Notes: generated by a model from the sequence alone, not told the origin. A stretch of DNA of 56,250 nucleotides from Clostridia bacterium (GCA_017466365.1 JAFTUG010000014.1:1-56250); one strand, 5' to 3'; counted from the first letter of the stretch, positions 16,452 through 25,000 are shown. Program-made: numbers and translations.

Positions 16452-17109
16452 AAGCCTTTTCGGCAAGACCCCTCAAGCTCTCAATTGCCTTTGATGCATC
16501 GGCGGCACCGAAAACCGCACTGCCTGCAACAAAAACATTGGCTCCTGCTGCGGCGGCTGTTTCAACCGTTTTTTCGTTGATACCGCCGTCAACCTGAATA
16601 TCCGTTGAAAGACCTCTGTGCTGTATTTCCGCACGCAGGGTCTTTATTTTATCCATTGTTTCGGGCATAAAAGACTGACCGCCGAAGCCCGGCTCAACCG
16701 TCATAACAAGCACCATATCAAGCTTATCAAGATAAGGAAAAACCTCCTCAACGGGCGTTTTGGGCTTTACGCTTATTCCTGCCTTGCAGCCGCAAGCGAT
16801 AATCTTATCAACCGTTTCTGCGGCAGGCGACGAGCTTTCGATATGGAAAACAATAATATCCGCACCCGATTTTTTGAAATCCTCAATATAATCAAGCGGA
16901 GTATCTATCATAAGATGAACGTCAAAAACAAGGTCTGTTTTGTTTCTTATACTCTTGATAACGGGCGCACCGAAGGTAATATTCGGCACAAATCTGCCGT
17001 CCATAACATCAAGATGCAGATAATCGGCACCGCACTCCTCCATTCTCTTTGCCTCTGCACCGAGAGATGAAAAGTCGCTGGCAAGCACCGACGGAGAAAT
17101 TTTAATCAT
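16441..17109 (-). CDS. rpe: Ribulose-phosphate 3-epimerase
   Basis: 222 residues, normal length. It interconverts ribulose-5-P and xylulose-5-P in the pentose phosphate pathway. Signature elements: SPSVLASDFSSLG, HLDVMDGRFVPNITFG (metal-binding His/Asp), FDVHLMI, VMTVEPGFGGQSF and IQVDGGI. It has its own promoter and overlaps the tail of the convergent mecA-like gene by 11 bases. Confidence 0.97.
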   Translation of the reverse strand: MIKISPSVLASDFSSLGAEAKRMEECGADYLHLDVMDGRFVPNITFGAPVIKSIRNKTDLVFDVHLMIDTPLDYIEDFKKSGADIIVFHIESSSPAAETVDKIIACGCKAGISVKPKTPVEEVFPYLDKLDMVLVMTVEPGFGGQSFMPETMDKIKTLRAEIQHRGLSTDIQVDGGINEKTVETAAAAGANVFVAGSAVFGAADASKAIESLRGLAEKAFIG

Positions 17110-17137
17110 GGTACAATCCTCCTATATTAATCAATAT

Positions 17138-17166
17138 ATTATAGCAGTTTTATTTTATAAGGTCAA
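17138..17166 (-). promoter_or_regulatory. Promoter of rpe
   Basis: On the minus strand: TTGACC (17166-17161), a 17-bp spacer and a perfect TATAAT (17143-17138), about 29 bases before the rpe start codon. Confidence 0.8.
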
Positions 17167-17187
17167 TGATATAAATATTAATTTATT

Positions 17188-17221
17188 ATAAATAAAAGAG
17201 ACAGGGGGATTTCCCTGCCTC
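17188..17221 (-). terminator. Terminator after the foldase-like lipoprotein gene
   Basis: On the minus strand a GAGGCAGGG/CCCCTGTCTC stem-loop (one G-U pair) is followed by TTTTATTTAT. It separates the lipoprotein transcript from the rpe promoter downstream. Confidence 0.8.
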
Positions 17222-17224
17222 AAT

Positions 17225-18166
17225 TTAAAGCATCTTGTTAACTATTCTGTCTGCACCCTTTTCTTCAACCGTCAGATTCTCAATGTAGCTTGAAATCTCC
17301 TGCTCCGATGCACCGGAATAAAGGTCGTTTATGCATGAGGTGCGGTAGTTTGCATAAACCGCCTCTCCTTTATCCTCAAGGCTTTCCTTTACAACGGCAA
17401 AAACGCACTCGTCATATTCCAGAATCTGAACCGTACCGTTTGCTTGTGCATATACCTTATCAAAAAAGCCTGCAGGGTAGCCGTCGGAATCCTTTTTGAG
17501 AATAATGGAATCCGAAAGAGTGTAGCCTGCCGAAGTCACGGCTTCAGAGAATTTTTCGGTATCAACGGCGGTTTTCTGCTCCATTGCCTTGAAAGCTTCA
17601 ATGACTGCATTTTTCTCTGCCTGCGGCATTGCCGAGCCGTCGGCAGAGGTAAAATAAGCGCATACGGTGCGGAAGCTCACATAGTTGGAATAAAAATAAT
17701 CCGTAAGCTCTTTTTCAGCCGCCGCATTTTCCGTTCCTCTGTCATAGGTTGCGGTAAAAATCGCATCCTCATAGGCATCGGCGGTCATAATTTTGGTAAG
17801 AGTCTGCTTTGAAACGCCTATATCTTTATAGTGGTTTTCAAAACGAGTCCAAAAATGATTTACGTTATCGGAAATTTCAACCTTATCCGAAGCCGAAAGC
17901 GTAAGCCCTTTATCCCTGAAGCTTGTGTTTACGGCAACATATTTTTTGCACTCGTCAATTACCGTCTGCTTAAGAAGCTTTTTCTCGGGATTCTCCGCAA
18001 GGCCGTAATCAGAGGGTCGGCTGATAACCTTATCAAGATAATAAGTGAATATCTCGCTGTCAATTTCCGTTCCCGATATAACAAGCGCCGTCTTTTTTTG
18101 AGAGGTGCAGGCGGCAAAGGAGAATAACATTAAAACGGCAAGCAATGCCGATATTATTTTTTTCAT
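17225..18166 (-). CDS. Foldase-like lipoprotein (SurA/PrsA relative)
   Basis: About 313 residues. Signal peptide with lipobox SFAAC, mature Cys at about residue 20. The start of the mature domain (TALVISGTEIDSEIFTYYLDKV) resembles the SurA/PrsA chaperone module. A later region (FFDKVYAQANGTVQILEYDECVFAVV) is PPIase-like in layout but too divergent to call active. It probably assists secreted proteins. The frame is open to 18229, but ATG 18166 gives a proper signal peptide. It resembles the 5038-6687 protein in layout. Confidence 0.65.
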   Translation of the reverse strand: MKKIISALLAVLMLFSFAACTSQKKTALVISGTEIDSEIFTYYLDKVISRPSDYGLAENPEKKLLKQTVIDECKKYVAVNTSFRDKGLTLSASDKVEISDNVNHFWTRFENHYKDIGVSKQTLTKIMTADAYEDAIFTATYDRGTENAAAEKELTDYFYSNYVSFRTVCAYFTSADGSAMPQAEKNAVIEAFKAMEQKTAVDTEKFSEAVTSAGYTLSDSIILKKDSDGYPAGFFDKVYAQANGTVQILEYDECVFAVVKESLEDKGEAVYANYRTSCINDLYSGASEQEISSYIENLTVEEKGADRIVNKML

Positions 18167-18269
18167 AAATATACACCCGTTTCTTTGATGTTGCAGCGAA
18201 ATTATATCACAAAAATTGCTCTTTATCAATGAAATGCAAAAAATACATCAAAAAAATTTAAAAAATCTC

Positions 18270-18298
18270 TTTATTCCTGCAAAATTATGTTGTATAAT
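18270..18298 (+). promoter_or_regulatory. Probable zapA promoter
   Basis: A perfect TATAAT at 18293-18298 with a weak TTTATT 17 bp upstream. The start codon is 36 bases downstream. Confidence 0.55.
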
Positions 18299-18333
18299 TG
18301 TAGTGTATCAAAATAATTACGGGGTGAAAAGTA

Positions 18334-18669
18334 ATGGAAAAAATCAAAATTAAAATTGCCAACGAAGAATATAACATTATAACAGACGATAATCTTGAGT
18401 ATGTTGCACAGCTCGGTGATGAGCTTGATAAAAAGCTCACAGCAATCATCGCCAATAATTCGAGAATTTCCGTCACACAGGCTGCAATTCTTTCGGCGCT
18501 CGAATATGCAGATGCCGCAAAGAAATGCGAAATTACAGCAGAAAACCTCAGAGGTCAGATTCAGGATTATCTTGAAGAATCCGCAAGAGCAAGAACAGAT
18601 GTTGAAATTATGAAGCGTGAAAACGAAAGACTTATGAAGGAAATCGCTTCACTTAAGGCTGCTAAATAA
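18334..18669 (+). CDS. zapA: Cell division protein ZapA
   Basis: 111 residues. ZapA binds FtsZ and cross-links protofilaments at the division ring. The N-terminal beta/alpha part (IKIKIANEEYNIITDDNLEYVAQLGDELDKKL) is typical. A long C-terminal coiled coil (about 60-111) mediates dimerisation. The start follows GGGGTG. It lies one base before the U32 peptidase gene; that pairing is common in Firmicutes. Confidence 0.9.
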   Translation: MEKIKIKIANEEYNIITDDNLEYVAQLGDELDKKLTAIIANNSRISVTQAAILSALEYADAAKKCEITAENLRGQIQDYLEESARARTDVEIMKRENERLMKEIASLKAAK

Positions 18670-18670
18670 A

Positions 18671-20719
18671 ATGGCGGCTGAAATTCTTGCACCTGCCGGC
18701 TCTTTTGATGCCCTTACCGCCGCCGTAAGATGCGGCGCAAATGCGGTTTATCTGGGAACAAAGGCTCTCAACGCACGCAGAAACGCAGCCAATTTCTCCG
18801 ATGAGGAGCTGAAAAAGGCTGTAGAATATTGCCATGAAAGAAACGTTAAGGTATATCTTACTCTTAACACCCTTGTCGGCGATGACGAAAAAGAAACAGC
18901 ATATGAAGCAATCAAGTGCGCCTGCAATGCATCTGTAGACGCACTTATTTTGCAGGATATCGGGCTTGCTTCCATGGTGAGGCAGGTTGCTCCCGATATG
19001 CCCATTCATGCTTCAACACAGATGTCCGTGCAAAGCATTGAGGGCATAAAAATCCTTGAAAAGCTTGGCTTCACAAGAGCTGTTCTGCCCCGTGAACTTT
19101 CCGAAAAGGAAATAAGAGAGATTTCATCGCAGACCGATATGGAGCTTGAATGCTTTGTTCACGGTGCGCTTTGTATGTGCGTTTCGGGTCAATGCCTTAT
19201 GAGCGCAATGCTCGGCGGCAGAAGCGGCAACAGAGGTCTCTGCGCCCAGCCGTGCAGGCTTCCCTTTGGAGTAAACGGCAAGGGCGGCAGCAACTTGAGC
19301 CTTAAGGATTTATCGCTTGTCGAGGAGCTTTCAAGGCTTGAAAAAGCAGGTGTTTGTTCGTTTAAAATCGAAGGCAGAATGAAGCGCCCCGAATATGTTG
19401 CAGCGGCGGTAACAGCCTGCAAAAACAGCATAAACAACACTCCCGATGATAAAATTAACAGCTCATTGCATGCGGTTTTTTCGCGTTCGGGCTTCACAAA
19501 AGGCTACTTTGAAGGCAGACTCGGCAAAGAGATGTTCGGAACAAGGCGCAAAGAGGATGTTGAAAACGCCGCATACGTGCTTTCGGGTCTGCAAAGACTT
19601 TACGATAACGAAAATCCGCTTATCCCCGTTGATTTTTCGCTTGTTTTCAAATCAGATAAGCCCATAAAGCTTACAGTTTCTGCCCTTGGCAAAACCGCCG
19701 TTGCGTCGTGTGAAAAAACGCCCGAAAAAGCAATAAACAAGCCTTTGAGCCGTGATGATTTGAGCGACAGACTTTCAAAATGCGGCGGCACACAGTTTTA
19801 CGCAAACAATATTCATATAGATTTTGAAGAAGGTCTCATCGTTTCCGCAGGTGCACTCAATGCACTCCGCAGAGATGCTCTAAACGCACTCGCAAATGAA
19901 CTTTCGGAAAGAAAAGATATTTCTGTTAATGAATATAAGTGCGGTTTTTCACGTCACGAGGCAAAGCCCTTCTCGCTCCACGCAAGATTTTTCCGTGAAG
20001 AGCAGATTCCGGAAAGTTTATGCGGAATTTCAAGGGTAATTATACCTATTGAATCAAGTCCCGAAACGGTAAAAAGCCTTATTTCTCAAGGAATTGAGGT
20101 CGCAGCGGAAATACCTGCCGCCGTATTCGGAAGCTCGGAAAAATATATAAAAAAACTCACCGAATTGAAAGAAAACGGTCTTTCTCTTGCATGGGTCTGC
20201 ACTCTCGACGGAGTCGGCATTGCCCAAAAAAACGGGCTTGATTTTTGTTCAGGCTTCGGAATGAATATATATAATAGTATATCTTTAAGTGAAATAGAAA
20301 AGCTTGGTGCGAAAGACTGCCTTGTTTCCTGCGAAGCACAGCTTTACGAAATTTCACGTCTCGGAACTGACCTTCCGAGAGGTGCAATGCTCTACGGCAG
20401 AATTCCCCTGATGATGACCCGCAACTGTCCCGTTAAAAACAAGCTGACATGCGGTGAATGTCAATCAAAAAGCTTCCTTGTTGACCGAATGGGCATAGAA
20501 TTCCCCGTTATCTGCAAAAACGGCGCAAGCTTTATTCTCAACTCCCGCCCGTTATGGATTGCAGATAAGAAAAACGAGCTGAAAAGCCTTGATTACGGTC
20601 TGATTTATTTCACAAACGAAAGCAAAGAAGAATGCAAAAAAATCATTTCCGAGGTAAAAAGCGGCTCAAATCCCCCGGAAGAATTCACCAGAGGAATGTA
20701 TTTCAAGGGAGTTTTATAA
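18671..20719 (+). CDS. Peptidase family U32 protein (YhbU/RlhA-like)
   Basis: 682 residues. The N-terminal half is the U32 barrel: EILAPAGSFDALTAAVRCGANAVYLG, VHGALCMCVSGQCLMS and GGRSGNRGLCAQPCRLPF, with the cysteine pattern that may hold an Fe-S cluster. The C-terminal half carries the DUF3656-type extension and ends with further cysteines (RNCPVKNKLTCGECQ). Members act in RNA hydroxylation (RlhA) or are annotated as collagenases; the RNA role is better supported. It is coupled to zapA. Confidence 0.85.
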   Translation: MAAEILAPAGSFDALTAAVRCGANAVYLGTKALNARRNAANFSDEELKKAVEYCHERNVKVYLTLNTLVGDDEKETAYEAIKCACNASVDALILQDIGLASMVRQVAPDMPIHASTQMSVQSIEGIKILEKLGFTRAVLPRELSEKEIREISSQTDMELECFVHGALCMCVSGQCLMSAMLGGRSGNRGLCAQPCRLPFGVNGKGGSNLSLKDLSLVEELSRLEKAGVCSFKIEGRMKRPEYVAAAVTACKNSINNTPDDKINSSLHAVFSRSGFTKGYFEGRLGKEMFGTRRKEDVENAAYVLSGLQRLYDNENPLIPVDFSLVFKSDKPIKLTVSALGKTAVASCEKTPEKAINKPLSRDDLSDRLSKCGGTQFYANNIHIDFEEGLIVSAGALNALRRDALNALANELSERKDISVNEYKCGFSRHEAKPFSLHARFFREEQIPESLCGISRVIIPIESSPETVKSLISQGIEVAAEIPAAVFGSSEKYIKKLTELKENGLSLAWVCTLDGVGIAQKNGLDFCSGFGMNIYNSISLSEIEKLGAKDCLVSCEAQLYEISRLGTDLPRGAMLYGRIPLMMTRNCPVKNKLTCGECQSKSFLVDRMGIEFPVICKNGASFILNSRPLWIADKKNELKSLDYGLIYFTNESKEECKKIISEVKSGSNPPEEFTRGMYFKGVL

Positions 20720-20821
20720 AAAATTTTTTCAATATATATGTTTTATCGGAAAAATTTCTTTTTTGATGCACAATATATATTAAACGTATATTTACAACCG
20801 AAAAATTTTCAAAAAAAGTTC

Positions 20822-20850
20822 TTGACTGCAGTTGACGATTGTGTTATGAT
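20822..20850 (+). promoter_or_regulatory. Promoter of the rpmG-secE-nusG-rplKA operon
   Basis: TTGACT (20822-20827), a 17-bp spacer and TATGAT (20845-20850), preceded by A/T-rich runs that could act as an UP element. The predicted start near 20857 falls at the foot of a small hairpin, leaving a leader of about 130 bases. Confidence 0.8.
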
Positions 20851-20856
20851 AATCGT

Positions 20857-20882
20857 ACCTCTGCAAGAGGGTTCTTTTTTTG
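20857..20882 (+). promoter_or_regulatory. 5'-end hairpin and T-run in the rpmG leader
   Basis: ACCTCT-GCA-AGAGGGT forms a hairpin right at the predicted +1, followed by TTCTTTTTTT. It looks like a terminator but may sit too near the start site to release RNA polymerase. It could instead protect the 5' end or promote pausing. Confidence 0.45.
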
Positions 20883-20986
20883 CGCCCGAAAACAAGTTGT
20901 TACGCAGAGGGAGGCCTGGCTCTGTTTCAGGTTGCCTGATAGACCCGATATACAGGGCTAAATATTCCAAAATGGAGGTGCCGCAC

Positions 20987-21151
20987 ATGGCTGCTAACGG
21001 TAAAAGAGTAAAAATCACACTTTCTTGCACCGAATGCAAACAGCGCAATTACAACACAATGAAAAACAAGCAGAACACACCCGACAGAATGGAGATGAAC
21101 AAGTACTGCCGTTTTTGCAGGAAGCATACTCTCCACAAAGAAACCAAATAA
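20987..21151 (+). CDS. rpmG: 50S ribosomal protein L33
   Basis: 54 residues. It has the zinc-ribbon form with two CxxC pairs: [11 protein letters not shown] and YCRFCRKHT. The frame is open further upstream, but ATG 20987 has GGAGGTG six bases before it and gives the full, standard L33 length. It leads the secE-nusG operon, as in many Firmicutes. Confidence 0.97.
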   Translation: MAANGKRVKITLSCTECKQRNYNTMKNKQNTPDRMEMNKYCRFCRKHTLHKETK

Positions 21152-21172
21152 TTAAGCGGGAGGATTTAACCT

Positions 21173-21583
21173 ATGGCTAAAAAGGAAGTTTCCCAAGCAG
21201 CAGAAAAGGTTGCCGCCGCTGAAAAGCAGAAGGAAAAGAAACCTGCTAACCCCAATGGTAATATCTTCGTAAGAGCCGGCAAGGCAATCAAAAAGTTCTG
21301 CAAAGACATCAAAGGCGAAACAAAGAAGATTGTTTGGCCCGACGCAAAAACTGTCTTGAAGTCAACCGCAGTTGTTCTCGTGGTAGTTATTATCTGCGCA
21401 CTCGCAATTTACGGTGTTGACCAGCTTCTCGCTCTCCTTCTTTCACTCCTCGAAAGAGCTGCTGAATCGGTAGGCGCTGCTGACACAACAAACATTGCCG
21501 AGGTTGCAACAACAGTTGCAAACGAAGTTGTTGACCACGGTGACCACACTCACGTTGCAGGAATGATTAACCTCATTCGATAA
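21173..21583 (+). CDS. secE: Preprotein translocase subunit SecE with a C-terminal extension
   Basis: 136 residues. SecE clamps SecY in the membrane. The core FCKDIKGETKKIVWPDAKTVLKS followed by one transmembrane helix (about 63-90) is typical. Single-helix SecE proteins usually end just after the helix. This one continues for about 45 residues (AAESVGAADTTNI..., with the His-rich DHGDHTH), which by topology should lie outside the membrane. The Lys-rich N-terminal extension is also long. It is located between rpmG and nusG. Confidence 0.93.
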   Translation: MAKKEVSQAAEKVAAAEKQKEKKPANPNGNIFVRAGKAIKKFCKDIKGETKKIVWPDAKTVLKSTAVVLVVVIICALAIYGVDQLLALLLSLLERAAESVGAADTTNIAEVATTVANEVVDHGDHTHVAGMINLIR

Positions 21584-21599
21584 GACAGGAGGTTACCGA

Positions 21600-22148
21600 A
21601 TGTCTATTGACACAAGATGGTATGTAGTTCATACCTATTCGGGTTATGAAAACAAGGTTGCGACCAACATCGAAAAGATGGTCGAAAACCGCAGAATGCA
21701 GGATCAGATTTTAGAGGTCAAAATCCCGACCGAAATCGTAACCGACGTTGAGAAAAAGAAAGAGGTTGAGCGCAAGCTTTTCCCCGGCTATGTTCTCGTT
21801 AAGGTTGCTGTTTCACCCGATAAGGACAACCGTCCCGCAATGAGCGACGAAACATGGCTCCTTATCCGTAACACAAGAGGCGTTACAGGGTTCGTCGGTC
21901 CTGAAAACAAAGCAATACCTCTTACCGATGAAGAAGTTATCAGGCTCGGAGTCGAGAAGAGAAGCGTTGAAGTTTCTTATAACGTTGGCGACACAGTCAA
22001 CATCATCGATGAAATTTTCGACGGCTTCAGCGGTGTTGTTGAGGAAATCGATATTGATAATAACCTCGTTAAGGTTACGGTTTCCGCTCTCTTTGGCAAA
22101 CAGACAACAGTCGAGCTTGAGCTTGACCAGGTTGAGCTTGCCGAATAA
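21600..22148 (+). CDS. nusG: Transcription elongation/antitermination factor NusG
   Basis: 182 residues. It binds RNA polymerase and links it to ribosomes and Rho. The NGN domain shows WYVVHTYSGYENKVATNIE, KLFPGYVLVKV and IRNTRGVTGFVG. The C-terminal KOW domain begins near VGDTVNIIDEIFDGFSG. It lies 16 bases after secE with AGGAGG upstream. Confidence 0.97.
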   Translation: MSIDTRWYVVHTYSGYENKVATNIEKMVENRRMQDQILEVKIPTEIVTDVEKKKEVERKLFPGYVLVKVAVSPDKDNRPAMSDETWLLIRNTRGVTGFVGPENKAIPLTDEEVIRLGVEKRSVEVSYNVGDTVNIIDEIFDGFSGVVEEIDIDNNLVKVTVSALFGKQTTVELELDQVELAE

Positions 22149-22221
22149 TCACGGTAATTTGAGGGTTAATCCCTTTCAAATTTAGCGCTTTTTGCGCAGT
22201 CCCGCTATATGCGTGGGCTTC

Positions 22222-22255
22222 GTGGGAGGAGCTTTGAGGCTCCGCAATTTACCAC
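22222..22255 (+). promoter_or_regulatory. L1-type regulatory site before rplK
   Basis: GTGG-GA-GGAGC-TTTGAG-GCTCC-GCAATTTA-CCAC folds as an outer GTGG/CCAC stem, an asymmetric internal loop and an inner GGAGC/GCTCC stem. This is the form of the L1-binding mRNA site that mimics 23S rRNA, through which L1 represses its own operon. It ends 20 bases before the rplK start codon. Confidence 0.7.
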
Positions 22256-22275
22256 AATTTATGGAGGTTTTAATT

Positions 22276-22701
22276 ATGGCACAGAAAGTAGTTGGCTTAA
22301 TTAAGTTGCAGATTCCCGCAGGTAAGGCAACACCCGCTCCCCCTGTAGGTCCTGCTCTCGGTCAGCACGGCGTTAACATTATGGCTTTCACAAAGGAATT
22401 CAATGAGCGCACAAAGAACGACATGGGTCTTATCATCCCTGTTGTTATCACTGTTTACGCTGACCGTACATTCAGCTTCATCACAAAGACCCCGCCCGCA
22501 GCAGTCCTCATCAAGAAGGCTTGCGGTATTGAAAGCGGTTCGGGCGTTCCCAACAAGACCAAGGTTGCAACTCTCACTCAGGAACAGGTTCGTAAGATCG
22601 CTGAGCAGAAGATGCCTGACCTCAACGCTGCTTCAGTTGAAGCTGCTATGAGCATGGTAGCAGGTACAGCTCGCTCAATGGGCGTTACAGTTGCTGACTG
22701 A
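22276..22701 (+). CDS. rplK: 50S ribosomal protein L11
   Basis: 141 residues, standard length. It forms the GTPase-associated stalk base with 23S rRNA. Seen: [27 protein letters not shown] and [16 protein letters not shown] 22276 has TGGAGG nine bases upstream; the frame is open further 5' but that region is the structured leader. Confidence 0.98.
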   Translation: MAQKVVGLIKLQIPAGKATPAPPVGPALGQHGVNIMAFTKEFNERTKNDMGLIIPVVITVYADRTFSFITKTPPAAVLIKKACGIESGSGVPNKTKVATLTQEQVRKIAEQKMPDLNAASVEAAMSMVAGTARSMGVTVAD

Positions 22702-22710
22702 TTTGCAAAC

Positions 22711-22738
22711 TGTGGGAGGAAAAATCCGATTAACCACA
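22711..22738 (+). promoter_or_regulatory. Second L1-type site between rplK and rplA
   Basis: TGTGG-GA-GGA-AAAA-TCC-GATTAA-CCACA repeats the layout of the 22222-22255 motif: outer TGTGG/CCACA stem, 5' GA bulge, inner GGA/TCC stem and 3' A-rich loop. It lies 22 bases before the rplA start, so L1 may also act here on its own cistron. Confidence 0.6.
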
Positions 22739-22760
22739 TCTTTGGGAGGAATTAATTAAC

Positions 22761-23471
22761 ATGAAACACGGAAAGAAATATAATGAGAGTGCAAAGCTCG
22801 TTGAAAGAGCAACACTCTATGATACCGACGCTGCACTTGAGCTCGCTGTTAAGACCGCAAGTGCAAAGTTCGATGAAACAGTAGAAGTACATGTTCGTCT
22901 TGGTGTTGACTCACGTCATGCTGACCAGCAGGTTCGCGGCGCTGTAGTTCTCCCCAACGGAACAGGCCGTACTGTAAGAGTAGCAGTTTTTGCTAAAGGC
23001 GCAGATGCTGACGCAGCAGCTGCAGCAGGTGCAGAAGTAGTTGGCGCTGAAGACCTTGTTGCAAGAATTCAGGGCGAAGGCTTCATGGATTTTGACGTAT
23101 GCATCGCAGCACCCAACATGATGGGTCTCGTTGGTCGTCTCGGTAAGGTTCTCGGTCCCCGCGGTCTTATGCCCAGCCCCAAGGCAGGTACAGTTACACC
23201 TGACGTAGCTAAGGCTGTTGAAGAAGCTAAAGCAGGTAAGATTGAATACCGTCTTGACAAAACAAACATCATCCACTGCCCCATCGGCAAGGTTTCCTTC
23301 GGTGCTGAAAAGCTCGCTGAGAACTTCAACACTCTCCTCGATGCTATCATCAAGGCAAAGCCCGCTGCTGCAAAGGGTCAGTACATCCGTTCCTGCGTTC
23401 TCGCAACCACAATGGGCCCCGGAATCAAGGTTAATCCCAACAAGGTTGGCACCGCAGTAACAGAAGCATAA
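22761..23471 (+). CDS. rplA: 50S ribosomal protein L1
   Basis: 236 residues. L1 forms the mobile stalk at the ribosomal E site and is also the repressor of its own mRNA. Signature elements: [38 protein letters not shown], and [17 protein letters not shown], plus [21 protein letters not shown]. It is preceded by GGGAGG. Confidence 0.98.
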   Translation: MKHGKKYNESAKLVERATLYDTDAALELAVKTASAKFDETVEVHVRLGVDSRHADQQVRGAVVLPNGTGRTVRVAVFAKGADADAAAAAGAEVVGAEDLVARIQGEGFMDFDVCIAAPNMMGLVGRLGKVLGPRGLMPSPKAGTVTPDVAKAVEEAKAGKIEYRLDKTNIIHCPIGKVSFGAEKLAENFNTLLDAIIKAKPAAAKGQYIRSCVLATTMGPGIKVNPNKVGTAVTEA

Positions 23472-23479
23472 AAAAATGC

Positions 23480-23508
23480 TTGACAAGCGCAATTTATTGT
23501 GCTATTAT
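23480..23508 (+). promoter_or_regulatory. Promoter of rplJ-rplL
   Basis: A perfect TTGACA (23480-23485), a 17-bp spacer and TATTAT (23503-23508), beginning only 9 bases past the rplA stop codon. It drives the L10 leader. Confidence 0.88.
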
Positions 23509-23514
23509 ATTTGA

Positions 23515-23650
23515 GCTGTTCTTTTTAAGACAGCAGGTGCTTTTCGCATAAAGGTTATTAACCGCCTGCCGAGAGAGGATGCATACAAGGCTATAAAGCT
23601 TAATTATGTATGTTCATGCCCTTTCTGCAGAAGCGGAAAGGGCTTTTTTA
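23515..23650 (+). ncRNA. L10 leader (ribosomal protein L10-L12 autoregulatory RNA)
   Basis: Starts just past the promoter. It contains the L10-leader core ACCGCCTGCCGAGAGAGGATGC and ends in a strong terminator hairpin, GCCCTTTC/GAAAGGGC (23618-23625 with 23636-23643) followed by TTTTTTA. In this RNA class, L10(L12)4 binding favours the terminator form and lowers rplJL expression. The 200 bases from 23651 to 23850 before rplJ hold no convincing gene: one 50-codon open frame starts at 23649 inside the terminator tail, without an RBS. Confidence 0.8.
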
Positions 23651-23850
23651 TGTCAACCACCGATTTAATCTTGAATACGCATCTTGACGGAATATTATCC
23701 GATGCTGTTGCGCTGAAATCCTCGTTAATACACAAAGTATTGTCTGCGGTTTCATCTCATATCATCAAAAAATCTTCTCGTCAATCTGCATATCCCGATT
23801 AAATCACCGATTGTAAATTTAATATATAAACCTACGGAGGTGAAATATAA

Positions 23851-24384
23851 ATGCCCAGCGCAAAGGTTTTGGAACAGAAAAAGCAAATCGTTGCTGACAT
23901 CACCGAGCAGATTCAGAATTCAGTAGCAGGTGTTATCGTTGACTATAAGGGTATCAACGTTGCTGACGATACAAAGCTTCGTAAAGAGCTTCGTGAAGCA
24001 GGCATCAAATATTCAGTAGTTAAGAACACTCTTCTCGGACTCGCTGCAAAGAATGTTGGTCTTGACGATCTCTGTGATGTTCTCGAAGGCACAACAGCTA
24101 TCGCTATCAGCCCCGAAGATCACACAGCAGCAGCAAGAATCCTTTCAAAGTTTGCTGAAACACACAAGAACTTCTCCGTAAAGAGCGGTTATCTTGACGG
24201 TAAGGTTGTTGACACAGCAACAATTGACTCACTTGCAAAGCTTCCCACAAGAGAAGTACTTCTTGCAACAGTTTGCAACGCATTCAATGCACCCATCGCA
24301 TCCTTCGCTCGTGCTATCCAGGCTATTGTTGACAAGAGCGGCGAAGCTCCTGCAGCAGCTGAAGAAGCACCCGCAGAAGCATAA
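23851..24384 (+). CDS. rplJ: 50S ribosomal protein L10
   Basis: 177 residues, usual length. It anchors L7/L12 dimers on the ribosome. Seen: AGVIVDYKGINVADDTKLRKELREAG, KYSVVKNTLL, then FNAPIASFARAIQAI, and an Ala/Glu-rich C-terminus that continues into the L12-binding helix. It is preceded by GGAGGTGA and controlled by the L10 leader upstream. Confidence 0.97.
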   Translation: MPSAKVLEQKKQIVADITEQIQNSVAGVIVDYKGINVADDTKLRKELREAGIKYSVVKNTLLGLAAKNVGLDDLCDVLEGTTAIAISPEDHTAAARILSKFAETHKNFSVKSGYLDGKVVDTATIDSLAKLPTREVLLATVCNAFNAPIASFARAIQAIVDKSGEAPAAAEEAPAEA

Positions 24385-24427
24385 TTTATTATTAAACTAA
24401 ACATTTAACAAATTGGAGGAAAATAAA

Positions 24428-24805
24428 ATGGCATCAGAAAAGATTGCAGCAATGATTGAAACAATCAAAGAACTTACAGTACTTGAACTTTCAGAACTCG
24501 TTCACGCAGTAGAAGAAGAATTCGGCGTATCCGCAGCAGCAGCAGTTGCAGTAGCAGCTCCCGTTGACGGCGGTGCAGCAGCAGCAGAGGAAAAGACAGA
24601 ATTTGACGTTATCCTTGCTGAAGTTGGCGCAGAAAAGATTAAGGTTATCAAGGTTGTTCGTGAGCTCACAGGTCTCGGCCTTGCAGAAGCTAAGGCTGCT
24701 GTTGACAGCGCTCCCAAGGCTCTCAAGGAAGGCATCTCCAAGGAAGATGCTGAAGCTGCAAAGGCTAAGCTTGAAGAAGTTGGCGCAAAGGTTGAAATTA
24801 AATAA
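24428..24805 (+). CDS. rplL: 50S ribosomal protein L7/L12
   Basis: 125 residues. The N-terminal dimerisation helices ([20 protein letters not shown]) lead to an Ala-rich hinge (about 42-58) and the C-terminal factor-binding domain ([20 protein letters not shown], then [11 protein letters not shown]). ATG 24428 follows GGAGGA. It ends its operon at a strong terminator. Confidence 0.98.
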   Translation: MASEKIAAMIETIKELTVLELSELVHAVEEEFGVSAAAAVAVAAPVDGGAAAAEEKTEFDVILAEVGAEKIKVIKVVRELTGLGLAEAKAAVDSAPKALKEGISKEDAEAAKAKLEEVGAKVEIK

Positions 24806-24822
24806 GTTTGATTTCAATAATC

Positions 24823-24855
24823 AATCCGTTCTGCTTCGGCAGGGCGGATTTTTTT
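24823..24855 (+). terminator. Terminator after rplL
   Basis: An 11-12 bp stem (AATCCGTTCTGC with GCAGGGCGGATT, two G-U pairs), a stable TTCG tetraloop and a run of seven T. A very strong factor-independent terminator for the rplJL operon. Confidence 0.92.
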
Positions 24856-24919
24856 GTCCCTTATTTCTTGTGGTAGAAAAACTCTCTTATCGAGAGAATT
24901 TGTTTCAATGAACGGGTTA

Positions 24920-24948
24920 TTGTTTCTTTCTGAAAAAACTGTTATTAT
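24920..24948 (+). promoter_or_regulatory. Promoter of the XRE regulator gene
   Basis: TTGTTT (24920-24925), a 17-bp spacer and TATTAT (24943-24948), about 50 bases before the start codon at 25001. Confidence 0.6.
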
Positions 24949-25000
24949 CTGGTTGTAACCAACGGCCGGGTTAACAATAACAATTGAAAGGTGATATACT

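Noticed and set aside
23649-23801. 50-codon open frame after the L10 leader
   Set aside because: It starts inside the terminator T-run, has no RBS, and a frame of this length is expected by chance; kept only as an observation.
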